Source: Sphingomonas hankookensis (GTDB lineage Bacteria; Pseudomonadota; Alphaproteobacteria; Sphingomonadales; Sphingomonadaceae). Taken from it: DNA of 64,000 nt. The position numbers and the translations under genes are program-made. The DNA lies in the NCBI RefSeq assembly GCF_022664465.1, contig NZ_JAKREV010000003.1, positions 372,001 through 436,000 of the forward strand, in the 5' to 3' direction. The notes beneath the pieces were generated by a model, which worked only from the letters and a program-made list of their open reading frames with translations, was not told the DNA's origin and made no database searches. Positions 19,100 through 28,236 of the stretch are shown here, in pieces. The stretch's first letter is position 1; each line of letters starts with the position of its first letter.

Positions 19100-20923
19100 T
19101 CAGAACGCCGACCAGTCTTCCTCCGCCACCGCCAGCGCGGTGTTTCCCGCACTGCGCGGGCGCATCGGCACCACGCTCGCCGCCTTTTGCGGCGCGCGGG
19201 GCGGGGGGATGCGGTGGACGGTGTCGCCGATGCGGAAGCTGGCGATCTGGCGGGTCATGCCGTCGGCATCGGCGGCGAGGTTGCGGACCGCGGCGGTCGC
19301 TTCCTCGACCATCGCCGCATTCTGCTGCGTCATGCCGTCCATTTCCGACACGGCGGTATTGATCTGCTGCAGGCCTGTCGCCTGCCGCTCGGCCGAGGTG
19401 GCGATGGTGGCGACGAGCGCGTCGATCTGCCCGATGCGGCTGATGATGCGGCCCAGCGCGTCGCCGGTTTCGCCGACCAGCTGCACGCCGGCGCCGATCT
19501 GGCTCGACGACGCGGTGATGCGGGTTTTCACGTCCTTTGCCGCTTCGGCCGAGCGTTGCGCCAGCGCGCGGACTTCCGATGCGACGACGGCGAACCCCTT
19601 GCCGGCATCCCCAGCCCGTGCCGCCTCGACCCCGGCGTTCAGCGCCAGCAGGTTGGTCTGGAACGAGATGCCGTCGATCACGCTGATGATGTCGCTGATT
19701 TCGGCCGAAGCGCGTTCGATGCCGTTCATCGCCTCCACTGCGCGGCGGACGATCTCGCCCGACTGGTCGGCTTCGGCCCGCGCCTCGCCGACGATGCGGT
19801 TGGCCTGCGACGCGCCGGCGGCGGTTTCGCGCACGGTCGAGGTGATCTCGTCCATCGCCGCTGCGGTCTGTTCGAGGCTGGCGGCCTGCTGCTCGGTGCG
19901 TTGCGACAGGTCGTCGGACGCCTGGCGGATATCGTCGGCGCCGTTGTTGATGCTGCTCGCCGCCTCGGTCACGGTGGCGAGCGTTGATTGCAGCGATGCC
20001 GCGGCGGCGTTGAAATCGGCCTTGATCCGCGCGAACGGCCCGGTCAGATCGGCATCGACCCGCGCGACCAGATCACCCTCGGCCAGCCGCGCCAGCGCCT
20101 TGCCGAAGCTGTCGACGATCAACACCGTCTGTTCTTCCTTGGCGTGTTCGGCGGCGACCAGCTGGTCGCGCAGCGCCTGCGTGGCACCGGCAAGCTGGCC
20201 CAGTTCGTCGCGTCGCCCGGTCGCGGGCACCGTGACGGCCATGTCGCCCGACGTCATCCGCTTGAGCGTGTCGACCAGCGCCAGCAGCGGCGCGACGACG
20301 AAGCGGCGGCTGGCGAATCCCACCGCCATGATCACGCCGAACGTTGCGAAGGTCGTGACGGCGAGCAGGATGTTGGCAAGGCGGGCGATCGCGGTCGCCT
20401 CTGCCGACACGTCGGCCAGATGCGCCTCGATCGCGTCGGACAACGTGCTCATGCCGCCCTCAAGGTCCTCGAACGCCTTCAGGAAACTGGGCAGCAGCGC
20501 AGAGGCGCGGGCGGGGTCGGTGGCGGCGGCATCGGCGATGCGCTGTGCGGTGGCGATATAGGTATCGACCTGCGGCTGGATGCGGTTGGCCTGCGCCACG
20601 ATATTCGGGGCGTCGGCATAGGCAGCGTCGGCGGCCAGCGCCTTGCGCAGCGCGGCTGCGTCTTCGGTCAGCGCCTTGCGGCTCTCGGCCAGGTTCAGGT
20701 CGCCGGCCGACGCCGCGCGCAGCACCGACAGCACGTCGCCGCGCACCGCATCGTGCATCATGTCGGCGGTCATGTGATCGCGCAGCAGCGCCGATCCGCG
20801 CGTGATGTTCGCACGGGCGTCCGCCTGCCGGTCGTTCGACCAGACGCTGGCCCCGCCGGAGACGAGCACCAGCAGCGCGATTGCGGCGATTGCAGCCAAT
20901 ACCATCCGGTTGATCGAATGCAT
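19100..20923 (-). CDS. Methyl-accepting chemotaxis protein
   Basis: A 607-residue chemoreceptor that signals to CheA/CheW. TM1 is at residues 8-28. The periplasmic four-helix sensor of about 155 residues follows ([20 protein letters not shown] at its start). TM2 is near 190-210 and a HAMP domain follows. The long coiled-coil signalling domain has its hairpin tip around [21 protein letters not shown] and [15 protein letters not shown]. The tip sequence is invariant in the family. It converges on the histidine kinase gene with a seven-base gap. The ligand is unknown. Confidence 0.94.
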   Translation of the reverse strand: MHSINRMVLAAIAAIALLVLVSGGASVWSNDRQADARANITRGSALLRDHMTADMMHDAVRGDVLSVLRAASAGDLNLAESRKALTEDAAALRKALAADAAYADAPNIVAQANRIQPQVDTYIATAQRIADAAATDPARASALLPSFLKAFEDLEGGMSTLSDAIEAHLADVSAEATAIARLANILLAVTTFATFGVIMAVGFASRRFVVAPLLALVDTLKRMTSGDMAVTVPATGRRDELGQLAGATQALRDQLVAAEHAKEEQTVLIVDSFGKALARLAEGDLVARVDADLTGPFARIKADFNAAAASLQSTLATVTEAASSINNGADDIRQASDDLSQRTEQQAASLEQTAAAMDEITSTVRETAAGASQANRIVGEARAEADQSGEIVRRAVEAMNGIERASAEISDIISVIDGISFQTNLLALNAGVEAARAGDAGKGFAVVASEVRALAQRSAEAAKDVKTRITASSSQIGAGVQLVGETGDALGRIISRIGQIDALVATIATSAERQATGLQQINTAVSEMDGMTQQNAAMVEEATAAVRNLAADADGMTRQIASFRIGDTVHRIPPPRAPQKAASVVPMRPRSAGNTALAVAEEDWSAF

Positions 20924-21001
20924 GCGGTGTCCCCCCGACCCTTCGTTCGGTACGGTATGGACGTTACTGGATAATATACGGTTACCGGCGTGGTGACTTT
21001 G

Positions 21002-22270
21002 TCAGCGGGTCGCGCTTTCGCAGCGATCGCGCAGGAACCACAGCGCCAGCGCGCAGCCCGCGACCGGCACCAGCGACACGCAGGCGGTCAGCGCCGGGAC
21101 GGCGATCACCCCGCCATCGGGTGCCACCGTCCACCACACGATCGTCGCCGCCAGAAGGTTGCCGAGCGCCGCGGCGCCCTTCAATACGCCGAGGAACAGC
21201 CCGACCGGTGTGGCCTCGCCGGGCGAGCCGCCGGCGATCGAGCGCTGCACTGCCAGCGTCAGCATCGCCCAGATCGCGATGTTGCCGGCGGACAGCGCGG
21301 CGCCCAGCAGCACCAGCAGCGCGGTACCCTTCATTCCGCGCGATCCGATCGCCAGCCCGAGCATCGCCGCAAGAGCAAGGCCATGCCCGACCCGCGCGAT
21401 CGCGACAGGGTTCCAGCGACGGGCGAGCGCCATCCACCCCGGCAGCGACAGCGACTGGCCGAGCGTGATCGTCGCCAGCGCCGGGCCCGCCCAGCTGGGG
21501 TCGTGATGCACCGCCTGCCCGAAAAAGGGGAGGGTGCGCAGGAACAGCGGTACCATCCCCGCCTGTACCGCCACTACCAGCAGCGCCTGTCGAACGGCCG
21601 GGGTGCGCCACAGGCCGCGTACGCGGGCGACCGGGGCGATCGGCGCGCGTGAGGCTTCGCCACCGGGCTGGGCCAAGTGCCGGGTCGCGATCCGGGCGAC
21701 GATCAGCGTCGATGCATAGAGCAGCGCGCCGACCAACGCGCCGCTGGCGAAGGCATCCTGCCGCGCCGCCGCACCGGACGACGACAGGGTCCACCCCGAT
21801 GCGAGCGCCACTAGCGCCGCGCCGCCCGCGCTGAAGATCAGTCGCAGTCCCGATACCGTCGTCGCGTCGCCGGGCGTGCGCGCGACGCGCACCAGCAGCG
21901 TATTGTGCCCGACATCGCACAACGAATAGCCGATCCGGCACACCATCACAGCTGCGGCGATCGCCCCCGGCCCGTCCAGCGCGAACACCGTCCAGAACCC
22001 GCCCGCACACAGCGGTACGCCCAGCAGGATCAACCGCCCCAACCGGTCGCGCCCGCCATGCGCATCGGCCCATAGCGCGATGCCGAAGTCGAACAGCGCG
22101 TCCCACACCATCGCACCCGCCAGCAACCCGCCCGCCGCCAGCGGCGGCAACCCCGCGATCGACACGAGGTAGAACAGCATGAAATTCTCGAAGCTGGTCC
22201 ACACCACGCTCTTGCCGAGATTGCCGACGCTGTAGCCGATCTTCGTGGGGAGCGAGGAGGGTGCGGGCAT
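21002..22270 (-). CDS. MFS transporter of the glycoside-pentoside-hexuronide (GPH) type
   Basis: A 422-residue, twelve-helix permease. The N-terminal signature KIGYSVGNLGKSVVW followed by NFMLFYLV is the MelB/GPH pattern, and ADAHGGRDRLGR matches the family's loop 2-3 motif. GPH carriers symport sugars, glycosides and related polar solutes with a cation. It is divergent from the ROK regulator across a 188-base region that holds a family B repeat. Together with the receptor and phosphodiesterase downstream of the regulator it suggests one uptake locus. The substrate is unknown. Confidence 0.85.
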   Translation of the reverse strand: MPAPSSLPTKIGYSVGNLGKSVVWTSFENFMLFYLVSIAGLPPLAAGGLLAGAMVWDALFDFGIALWADAHGGRDRLGRLILLGVPLCAGGFWTVFALDGPGAIAAAVMVCRIGYSLCDVGHNTLLVRVARTPGDATTVSGLRLIFSAGGAALVALASGWTLSSSGAAARQDAFASGALVGALLYASTLIVARIATRHLAQPGGEASRAPIAPVARVRGLWRTPAVRQALLVVAVQAGMVPLFLRTLPFFGQAVHHDPSWAGPALATITLGQSLSLPGWMALARRWNPVAIARVGHGLALAAMLGLAIGSRGMKGTALLVLLGAALSAGNIAIWAMLTLAVQRSIAGGSPGEATPVGLFLGVLKGAAALGNLLAATIVWWTVAPDGGVIAVPALTACVSLVPVAGCALALWFLRDRCESATR

Positions 22271-22295
22271 GGCTCGATGGATTTGGGGGAATGAT

Positions 22296-22390
22296 CGTCA
22301 TTCCCGCGCAGGCGGGAATCCATAGACGCCGACCTTGCGGCGGGAAGCGCCACGTCACGTTTATGGACTCCCGCCTGCGCGGGAGTGACG
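22296..22390. repeat. Dispersed palindromic repeat, family B, copy 2
   Basis: About 95 bp starting CGTCATTCCCGCGCAGGCGG and ending CCTGCGCGGGAGTGACG. Unlike most copies it sits in a divergent promoter region, between the transporter and the ROK regulator, so it lies where regulatory DNA is expected. Copy 3 at 23601-23694 is its closest relative in the window. Confidence 0.88.
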
Positions 22391-22458
22391 AAGCGGGTTT
22401 CGCCCCTATCACCCCCCGATTTCATTTATTTGACACGCCGGAACTATATACTGCCGCC

Positions 22459-23592
22459 ATGTCCCGCCTGCGCCGCCCGCCGATCCCGCTGAACGAACCG
22501 CAGCGGCGCGTGCTGATGCAGTTGCGGATCGAGGGGACGGCATCGCGCACCCGCCTGGCGCAGGTGCTGGGGATGAACGGCGCGACGATGACCCGGCTGA
22601 CCCAGTCGTTGCTGGCGCTGGGGCTGGTCGAGGAAGGCGAATCGGCGGAAGCGGTGCAGCGCGGGCGGCCGATGGTGCCGCTGACGATCTCGGGGCAGGG
22701 GGGCTGGGCGATCGGCGCGACGCCGCATCCCGGCTGGCTCGAACTGGCGCTGGTCGATTTTCGCGGTCGGCCGCTGGTGCATGACGCGACGCCGTTCGAC
22801 AGCCCCGATCCGCGCGTGTTCGCCCATGCGGTCGCGGCGCGGCTACAGGCGCTGGCAGCCGCGCACGGGTTCATGCGCGGCAAGTTCCTCGGCATGGGGG
22901 TGGCGGTGCCGGGCTATGCGCTGCATGGGCAACGCGATCGCCGCGCGGTGGTCGACCGGGTGGCGGGCTGGGACGACGTGCCGCTGGCCGATATCATCGG
23001 TGACGTGTTGGGCATGCCGGTATGGATCGAGAACGACGCGAGCGTCGCCGCACTCGCCGAATTCTATCAGGATGGGGTGATCGGCCGCTATCGGTCGGTA
23101 CTGACCCTGTTCCTCGGGCACGGCATCGGCGGCGGACTGATCGCCGAGCGCGACCTGTTCCTCGGCGAGCATGGTAATGCGGGGGAGGTCGGGCGGCTGT
23201 TCCCCGGCGATGGCGAACGACCGTCGGGCATCGACCTGCTGCGCACGTTGCGCGCCGCGGGGGTAGCGATCGATTCGCTGGCCGATGTCGATGCCTTGCT
23301 GGGCAGCCACCATGTGGTCATCGACCGGTGGTGCGACCGGGTGATCGAACAGCTGGAACAGGCGGTGCTGAGCGGGATCGTCTGGCTCGATCCCGGTGCG
23401 ATCATCGTGTCGGGTGCGCTGCCGCTGCCGCTGCTCGACCGGATCGCAGCGGGGCTCGAATCGCTCAATCGCCGCCGCGACGGCAAGTATCGCGCGCCCC
23501 TGCCCCCGGTACGCGCCTCGACGATCGGCAGCACGGCGGTGGTGATCGGCGCGGCGATGATACCGATTCATGCGGTGACGGCGGCGGTGTAG
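22459..23592 (+). CDS. ROK-family transcriptional regulator
   Basis: A 377-residue regulator. An N-terminal winged helix (residues about 12-70, with SRTRLAQVLGMNGATMTRL) precedes a ROK sugar-kinase-like domain. The ROK core shows GMGVAVPGYAL, WIENDASVAALAEF and GHGIGGGLIA. The usual zinc signature CxCGxxGCxE, expected after GNAGEVGRL, is missing and no cysteines replace it. ROK repressors respond to sugars or phosphosugars. ATG 22459 is chosen because it opens directly before the DNA-binding domain. Position between a transporter and a TonB receptor implies local control. Confidence 0.9.
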   Translation: MSRLRRPPIPLNEPQRRVLMQLRIEGTASRTRLAQVLGMNGATMTRLTQSLLALGLVEEGESAEAVQRGRPMVPLTISGQGGWAIGATPHPGWLELALVDFRGRPLVHDATPFDSPDPRVFAHAVAARLQALAAAHGFMRGKFLGMGVAVPGYALHGQRDRRAVVDRVAGWDDVPLADIIGDVLGMPVWIENDASVAALAEFYQDGVIGRYRSVLTLFLGHGIGGGLIAERDLFLGEHGNAGEVGRLFPGDGERPSGIDLLRTLRAAGVAIDSLADVDALLGSHHVVIDRWCDRVIEQLEQAVLSGIVWLDPGAIIVSGALPLPLLDRIAAGLESLNRRRDGKYRAPLPPVRASTIGSTAVVIGAAMIPIHAVTAAV

Positions 23593-23600
23593 GCACCCTG

Positions 23601-23694
23601 GTCATTCCCGCGCAGGCGGGAATCCATACACGCTGACGTTCGTACAAGGGTCGCTACCGTTGCGTCTATGGATCCCCGCCTGCGCGGGGATGAC
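23601..23694. repeat. Dispersed palindromic repeat, family B, copy 3
   Basis: About 94 bp between the ROK gene and the TonB receptor gene, opening GTCATTCCCGCGCAGGCGGG and closing CCTGCGCGGGGATGAC. The palindrome may terminate ROK transcription before the receptor promoter. The rest of the 250-base gap holds only the candidate operator listed next. Confidence 0.88.
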
Positions 23695-23766
23695 CATTTT
23701 GTTTCTTACCGTCACCGCGTCCAAGGCCGGGGTGGACGAGGGGGAACTATGAAAGTCCCGCTTCGA

Positions 23767-23790
23767 TTTAATTGCACGTAAGCAAATAAA
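23767..23790. promoter_or_regulatory. Candidate ROK-type operator upstream of the TonB receptor
   Basis: Nine-base arms TTTAATTGC (23767-23775) and GCAAATAAA (23782-23790) match as an inverted repeat with one mismatch over a 6-base spacer. The spot is strikingly AT-rich for this genome and lies 55 bases before the receptor ATG. AT-rich palindromes of this build are bound by ROK repressors such as NagC and Mlc. A half-site TTTATTTG also occurs at 22425-22432, just upstream of the ROK gene itself. Confidence 0.5.
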
Positions 23791-23844
23791 AGCGTCACAT
23801 TCCCCGGCCAATGGCCCGCCATCGACAGTTCGGGGGGCCTATCC

Positions 23845-26343
23845 ATGCAACGCAATCTTCTGGGCGGCGCGGCGCTATGCGCGCTGCTCGTCGTCATCCA
23901 TCCTGCCATGGCGCAGACGACGCCGGCCAAGGTCGAGCCGGCCGCCGCCACCGACGACGCGGCACCGTCCGACATCATCGTCACCGGATCGGCGCGGCAG
24001 CAGCGGCGCTTCGACGTGTCCTATGCGGTCAATTCGATGAACCAGGCCGAAATTCAGAAGCTGGCGCCGAAAAGCACCACCGACCTGATCGGCACGCTGC
24101 CCGGCATCCATGCCGAAGCGACCGGCGGTGAGGTGCAGAACATCACCCGCGTGCGCGGCATCCCGACCGATCGCGGGTTCCTCTATTACCAGCAGGACGG
24201 CCTGCCGCTGTTCCAGGAACTGGACGGCTATTTCTTCAACCAGGGCGACGGGATGAACCGGCTCGACCTGATGACCGACCGGATCGAGGTCGTGCGCGGC
24301 GGGCCGGCGCCGATCTATGCCAGCACCGCGGCGGCGATCGCCAACGTCATCACCGTCACCGGCACGGCGACGACGCGCGGCAAGGCGCAGCTGACGCTGG
24401 GCGACACCGGGCTTTACCGCCTCGACGCGTATCAGGCGGGTCCGGTGTCGGACGATACCTATTATGCGGTCGGCGGTTTCCTGCGCCATCATGAGGGCTA
24501 TCGCAATTCGGGGTTCCCCAGCGACCGCGGCGGGCAGATCCGCGCGAACCTGCGCCACGATCTCGCCAACGGCTTCGTCAAGCTGTCGGGGCAATATACC
24601 GACGATCACAACGTCTTCTACCTGTCGATCCCGACCGCCGATCCGCGCGATCCGTCGGTCAGCCTCGACCGCTATATCGACTATTTCACCGGCACGCTGA
24701 ACAGCCCGGCGCTGCGCGACGTGAACATCAAATATCGCGACGGCGCCGGCGTGATCCAGAACCAGCGCGGCGACCTGTCCAACGGGCGGCACCTGCGCTT
24801 CGGCAACGTCGCGCTGAACTACGAGGGCGATTTCGGCGACTGGCACGTCTCGGCCAAGGGCGGGGTGACGCAGGGCAAGCTGCATTTCGACGCCTTTTAT
24901 TCAACCTCCAACCCGGTCGACGCCACGACCTTCGCCGGCAATTATCGCAGCGCTGCGACGACTGCGTTCGGCGCGAACGTCGCGCGGCTCGGCTACAGCA
25001 TCGCCGGCACCGCCGGGCAGAGCGCCTACAATCCCGCCGCCGATTCGGGGCTGGTGATGCAGGCGCAGTATCGTTCGATCGAGAACGACTTCCATTCGAC
25101 GCAGGGCGACGTGTCGGTGACGCACCGGTTCGACACCGGTTTTGGCACCCATGACGTGCGCGCCGGCATCTATGGCTCGCTATGGGGGCAGAAGACGTTC
25201 AACGCGTACCAGAACCTGCTGATCGAGGTGAAGTCGCGGCCGCGCACGCTCGACCTCGCCGCCTATGACGCAGCCGGCAATGTGCTGGGCTATGTCACCG
25301 ATCATGGTGCGCTGGCCAATGCCGGTACGCTGGGCGGGGGCGGCGCCGATGGGCAGTTGCTCGCGCTGTACGGCACCGATACGTGGGACGTGACCGACCG
25401 GCTGCGCATCGACGCCGGCATCCGCCACGAATGGTACAGCTATGACGGGTTCGGGCGCCTGACCGCTGCGTACGACCTCGGCGATCCGACGACGCTGGCC
25501 GACAACAGCACGCGCGGGTTCACCGGCGCGATCGGCACGCTGAAGCTCAAGCAGCAGGCGACCAACTGGACGGTCGGCGCCAATTACGACGCGACCGGCA
25601 ATATCGGCGCCTATATCCGCGCATCGCAGCTGGAGGTGCCGCCCAACACCACCATCACGCTGAACTATCCGGTCGCCGCGATCGTGCCGACGAAGGCGAA
25701 ACTGTACGAAGCGGGCGTGAAGTTCGCCGCCGGGCGCTCCTATCTCTATGTTACCGGCTTCTACACCAAATTCGATCCGCTCAACGCCAGCTTCGCCGCC
25801 TTCAACCCGGCGACCGGACGCGCGGACCAGGTGACGAACTTCATCGGCACCGCCGAAACCCGCGGACTGGAGGCCGATGGGCAGCTCCGGCTCGCCGGGC
25901 CCTTCTCGCTCGCCGGATCGGTCACGTTCCAGAATCCGCGCTACCTGAATTTCAGCAGCAACACCGGCGCCGATGGCAGCCGGGCGAGCGGCAAGCAGAT
26001 CATCCGCGAGCCCAAGCTGTTCCTGAACGTCCGCCCGACAATCGACTTCGCGGTCGCGGACGCCGGGGTCAGCGTCTATGGCCGCTACGACTATGTCAGC
26101 CGGCGCTATACCGACTTCTTCAACAGCACCGCGCTGCCCGCCTATGGCGCGTTCGGGCTGGGCGCCACCGCGACCCGCGGGCCGTGGCAGGTGCAGGTCG
26201 TCGGCGACAACATCACCAACGCGCACGGCTTTACCGAGGGCAATACCGCCGGCGACCGCTTCGGACAGGGTGTGCCGACCGCGATCTTCGGCCGGCCGCT
26301 GTTCGGGCGTAACGTCCGCCTGATCGTGAGCCGGTCGTGGTGA
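23845..26343 (+). CDS. TonB-dependent receptor
   Basis: An 832-residue outer-membrane receptor that imports a solute using TonB energy. A signal peptide ends at about residue 24 (AMAQ). The plug domain covers about 50-170, with DLIGTLPGIHAEA and VRGIPTDRGFLYYQQDGLPL and the end DRIEVVRGGPAPIYAS. The rest is a 22-strand beta-barrel. The C-terminus NVRLIVSRSW ends in an aromatic residue, as BAM substrates do. It is the first gene of a pair with the phosphodiesterase (GTGA overlap). The neighbours suggest a phosphodiester or sugar-like ligand. Confidence 0.92.
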   Translation: MQRNLLGGAALCALLVVIHPAMAQTTPAKVEPAAATDDAAPSDIIVTGSARQQRRFDVSYAVNSMNQAEIQKLAPKSTTDLIGTLPGIHAEATGGEVQNITRVRGIPTDRGFLYYQQDGLPLFQELDGYFFNQGDGMNRLDLMTDRIEVVRGGPAPIYASTAAAIANVITVTGTATTRGKAQLTLGDTGLYRLDAYQAGPVSDDTYYAVGGFLRHHEGYRNSGFPSDRGGQIRANLRHDLANGFVKLSGQYTDDHNVFYLSIPTADPRDPSVSLDRYIDYFTGTLNSPALRDVNIKYRDGAGVIQNQRGDLSNGRHLRFGNVALNYEGDFGDWHVSAKGGVTQGKLHFDAFYSTSNPVDATTFAGNYRSAATTAFGANVARLGYSIAGTAGQSAYNPAADSGLVMQAQYRSIENDFHSTQGDVSVTHRFDTGFGTHDVRAGIYGSLWGQKTFNAYQNLLIEVKSRPRTLDLAAYDAAGNVLGYVTDHGALANAGTLGGGGADGQLLALYGTDTWDVTDRLRIDAGIRHEWYSYDGFGRLTAAYDLGDPTTLADNSTRGFTGAIGTLKLKQQATNWTVGANYDATGNIGAYIRASQLEVPPNTTITLNYPVAAIVPTKAKLYEAGVKFAAGRSYLYVTGFYTKFDPLNASFAAFNPATGRADQVTNFIGTAETRGLEADGQLRLAGPFSLAGSVTFQNPRYLNFSSNTGADGSRASGKQIIREPKLFLNVRPTIDFAVADAGVSVYGRYDYVSRRYTDFFNSTALPAYGAFGLGATATRGPWQVQVVGDNITNAHGFTEGNTAGDRFGQGVPTAIFGRPLFGRNVRLIVSRSW

Positions 26344-27266
26344 TCCGCCCGCTGCTCGCCGCTCTCCTCGCCTGCACCGTCGCTTCGACGGCGCAGGCCG
26401 GGCCGGCCGAAACGCTGCGCCGCATCGCCGATCCGAAGGGTGGTATGATCGCCATCGCCCATCGCGGCTGCCATGCTGCCGCCCCGGCGCACGGCCTCGG
26501 CACCGCGCCCGAAAACTCGCGTGCCGGGCTGCTGCGCTGTGCGGCGCTGGGGGTCGAGGTGATGGAGACCGATGTCCGCCGCACGCGCGACGGGTATCTG
26601 GTGATGGTGCATGACGACAGCGTCGACCGCACCACCGACGGCACCGGGCGCGTCGCCGACCTGACGCTGGCGCAGGTCCGCGCGCTCCATCTGCGCGACG
26701 ACGAAGGCGGGGAGGGGGCGAGGGTCACCGACGAACGCGTGCCGACGCTGGACGAATTGCTGGCACTGGCCAAGGGGCGCATCGTCCTGAACCTCGACGT
26801 CAAGGACGCGATCTATGGCGAGGTCGTCGACGCGGTGGTCCGTGCCGGCGCGACCGACCGGGTGATCGTCAAGACCTTTGCCGGGGTCGGTTCGCCCCCG
26901 CTGGCCCCGATGCCGCCCTATGACCGGGTACCGTTCGCGGTGATCCCGACCACCGCCGACCCTCACGCGGCCGACGTCGTCACGACGCTGCGCCGGCAGA
27001 CGAGCGGTGCGCGCAAGCCGGTGGCGGTCGAGCTGCCGGTCGTGCCGCTCGCCACGCTGCCAGCGATTACCGCCGAAGCGCGGCGGCTGGGCATGCCGGT
27101 CTGGGTCAACACACTGTTCAAGGGTTTCGTCACCGGCCTGGGCGGCGATGCCGAAGCCGCGCGCGATCCGCAGGCGGTGTGGGGGCGGCTGGCCGATCAC
27201 GGCGTCCGCCTGATCCAGACCGATGCGGTCGAGTCGTTCCTCGCATGGCGGGTGGGGCGGAAATAG
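26340..27266 (+). CDS. Secreted glycerophosphodiester phosphodiesterase family protein
   Basis: A 308-residue GDPD-type TIM-barrel enzyme. These enzymes split glycerophosphodiesters into glycerol-3-phosphate and an alcohol. A signal peptide (about 21 residues, ending AQA) puts it in the periplasm. Numbered from this start, catalytic His41-Arg42 (AHRG) and His91 (MVHDDSVDRTT) are present, as are the metal ligands Glu58 (APENS), Glu76 and Asp78 (METDV). GTG 26340 overlaps the receptor stop as GTGA; GTG 26337 is equally possible. Co-expression with a TonB receptor suggests it processes what the receptor admits. Confidence 0.88.
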   Translation: MIRPLLAALLACTVASTAQAGPAETLRRIADPKGGMIAIAHRGCHAAAPAHGLGTAPENSRAGLLRCAALGVEVMETDVRRTRDGYLVMVHDDSVDRTTDGTGRVADLTLAQVRALHLRDDEGGEGARVTDERVPTLDELLALAKGRIVLNLDVKDAIYGEVVDAVVRAGATDRVIVKTFAGVGSPPLAPMPPYDRVPFAVIPTTADPHAADVVTTLRRQTSGARKPVAVELPVVPLATLPAITAEARRLGMPVWVNTLFKGFVTGLGGDAEAARDPQAVWGRLADHGVRLIQTDAVESFLAWRVGRK

Positions 27267-27306
27267 CCGCGCGCTCCCCGCGTCGCTCGCATGGGGAGCG
27301 ACTGCC

Positions 27307-28155
27307 TCACCGCGGCAACGCCGCCGCGATCGAGGTGGCGAGCGGCGTGGTCGGGCGACCGATCAGCCGCGACAGCGCGTCGCCGTCATGGAACAGCGCC
27401 CCGCCCGCCGCGGCGACATCATAACTCGCCAGCGCGGCGGCGAGCGGCTGGGGCAGGCCGGCACCGACCAGTGCGGTGGCATAGTCGGCTTCGGGCAGGT
27501 CGACATAGGGAATGTCGCGCCCCGCCTGCCGCGACAATTCGGCGGCGAGGTCGGTCAGCGTATAGGCGTTGTCGCCGGCCAGTTCATATACCTGCCCGGC
27601 ATGACCGTCCTCGACCAGCACCGCCGCCGCCGCGTCGGCATAGTCGGCGCGCGCGGCCGAAGCGATGCGGCCGTCGCCCGCGCTGCCGACGAACGCACCG
27701 TGCGCGAGGGCAGGGGGCACCGACGCGGTGTAGTTTTCGGTGTACCATCCGTTGCGCAGGATGGTGTGGGCAATCCCCGCTCCGGCGAGCGCGCGTTCGG
27801 TGGCGACATGCTCGTCGGCCAGCGACAGCGCCGAGGTGCCGGCGTGCAACAGGCTGGTATAGACGATGCGTCCGACCCCTGCCGCGTTCGCCGCATCGAT
27901 CACCGCACGGTGCTGTCGCTCGCGCTGGCCCACCGCGCTCGACGATACCAGCATCAGCGTATCGACGCCGGCAAGCGCTGGAACGAGGGTGGCGGGGTCA
28001 TCATAGTCGAAGCGGCGGACGTCGACGCCGTCGATCGCTACCGAATCGGGCGTGCGGGCAAGGCCGACAAGAGGCACGTCGGGGGCACGGGTAGCGAGCG
28101 AATCGGCGATCAGGCGGCCGAGCTGACCGGAGATACCGGTGATGGCGAAGGTCAT
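27307..28155 (-). CDS. NmrA-like SDR oxidoreductase, quinone oxidoreductase 2 type
   Basis: A 282-residue atypical short-chain dehydrogenase of the NmrA/QOR2 group, NAD(P)H-dependent quinone or redox-sensing proteins. The dinucleotide motif is GISGQLG (residues 7-13) behind the first strand. VDVRRFDYDDPATL and VDTLMLVSSSAVG match the QOR2 pattern. The frame is open upstream, but AAGGAG eight bases before 28155 fixes the ATG. It is divergent from an HxlR regulator, an arrangement known for qorR-qor2 in Corynebacterium. Substrate is inferred from family and context only. Confidence 0.85.
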   Translation of the reverse strand: MTFAITGISGQLGRLIADSLATRAPDVPLVGLARTPDSVAIDGVDVRRFDYDDPATLVPALAGVDTLMLVSSSAVGQRERQHRAVIDAANAAGVGRIVYTSLLHAGTSALSLADEHVATERALAGAGIAHTILRNGWYTENYTASVPPALAHGAFVGSAGDGRIASAARADYADAAAAVLVEDGHAGQVYELAGDNAYTLTDLAAELSRQAGRDIPYVDLPEADYATALVGAGLPQPLAAALASYDVAAAGGALFHDGDALSRLIGRPTTPLATSIAAALPR

Positions 28156-28201
28156 GGGGGATGGCTCCTTGTTGGATGGACCCATACAATCTAGATGGGG
28201 C

Positions 28202-28218
28202 ACTTACGAAAGATAAGT
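28202..28218. promoter_or_regulatory. Candidate HxlR operator in the divergent SDR/HxlR gap
   Basis: A perfect 5-base inverted repeat, ACTTA (28202-28206) and TAAGT (28214-28218), separated by 7 bases. It lies midway between the divergent SDR and HxlR starts, in unusually AT-rich DNA. HxlR proteins of the YodB/QorR type bind palindromes of this size. The short arms make this a suggestion only. Confidence 0.4.
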
Positions 28219-28236
28219 ACGGATATTTTTGTTAGT

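Noticed and set aside
22430..22452. TTGACA followed by TATACT before the ROK gene as a sigma-70 promoter
   Set aside because: The spacing is only 11 bases, too short for a normal promoter. The half-site reading as part of an operator seemed more useful.
23602..23811. A 69-codon minus-strand frame between the ROK and receptor genes
   Set aside because: Most of it is the family B palindrome translated; no ribosome site or family match.
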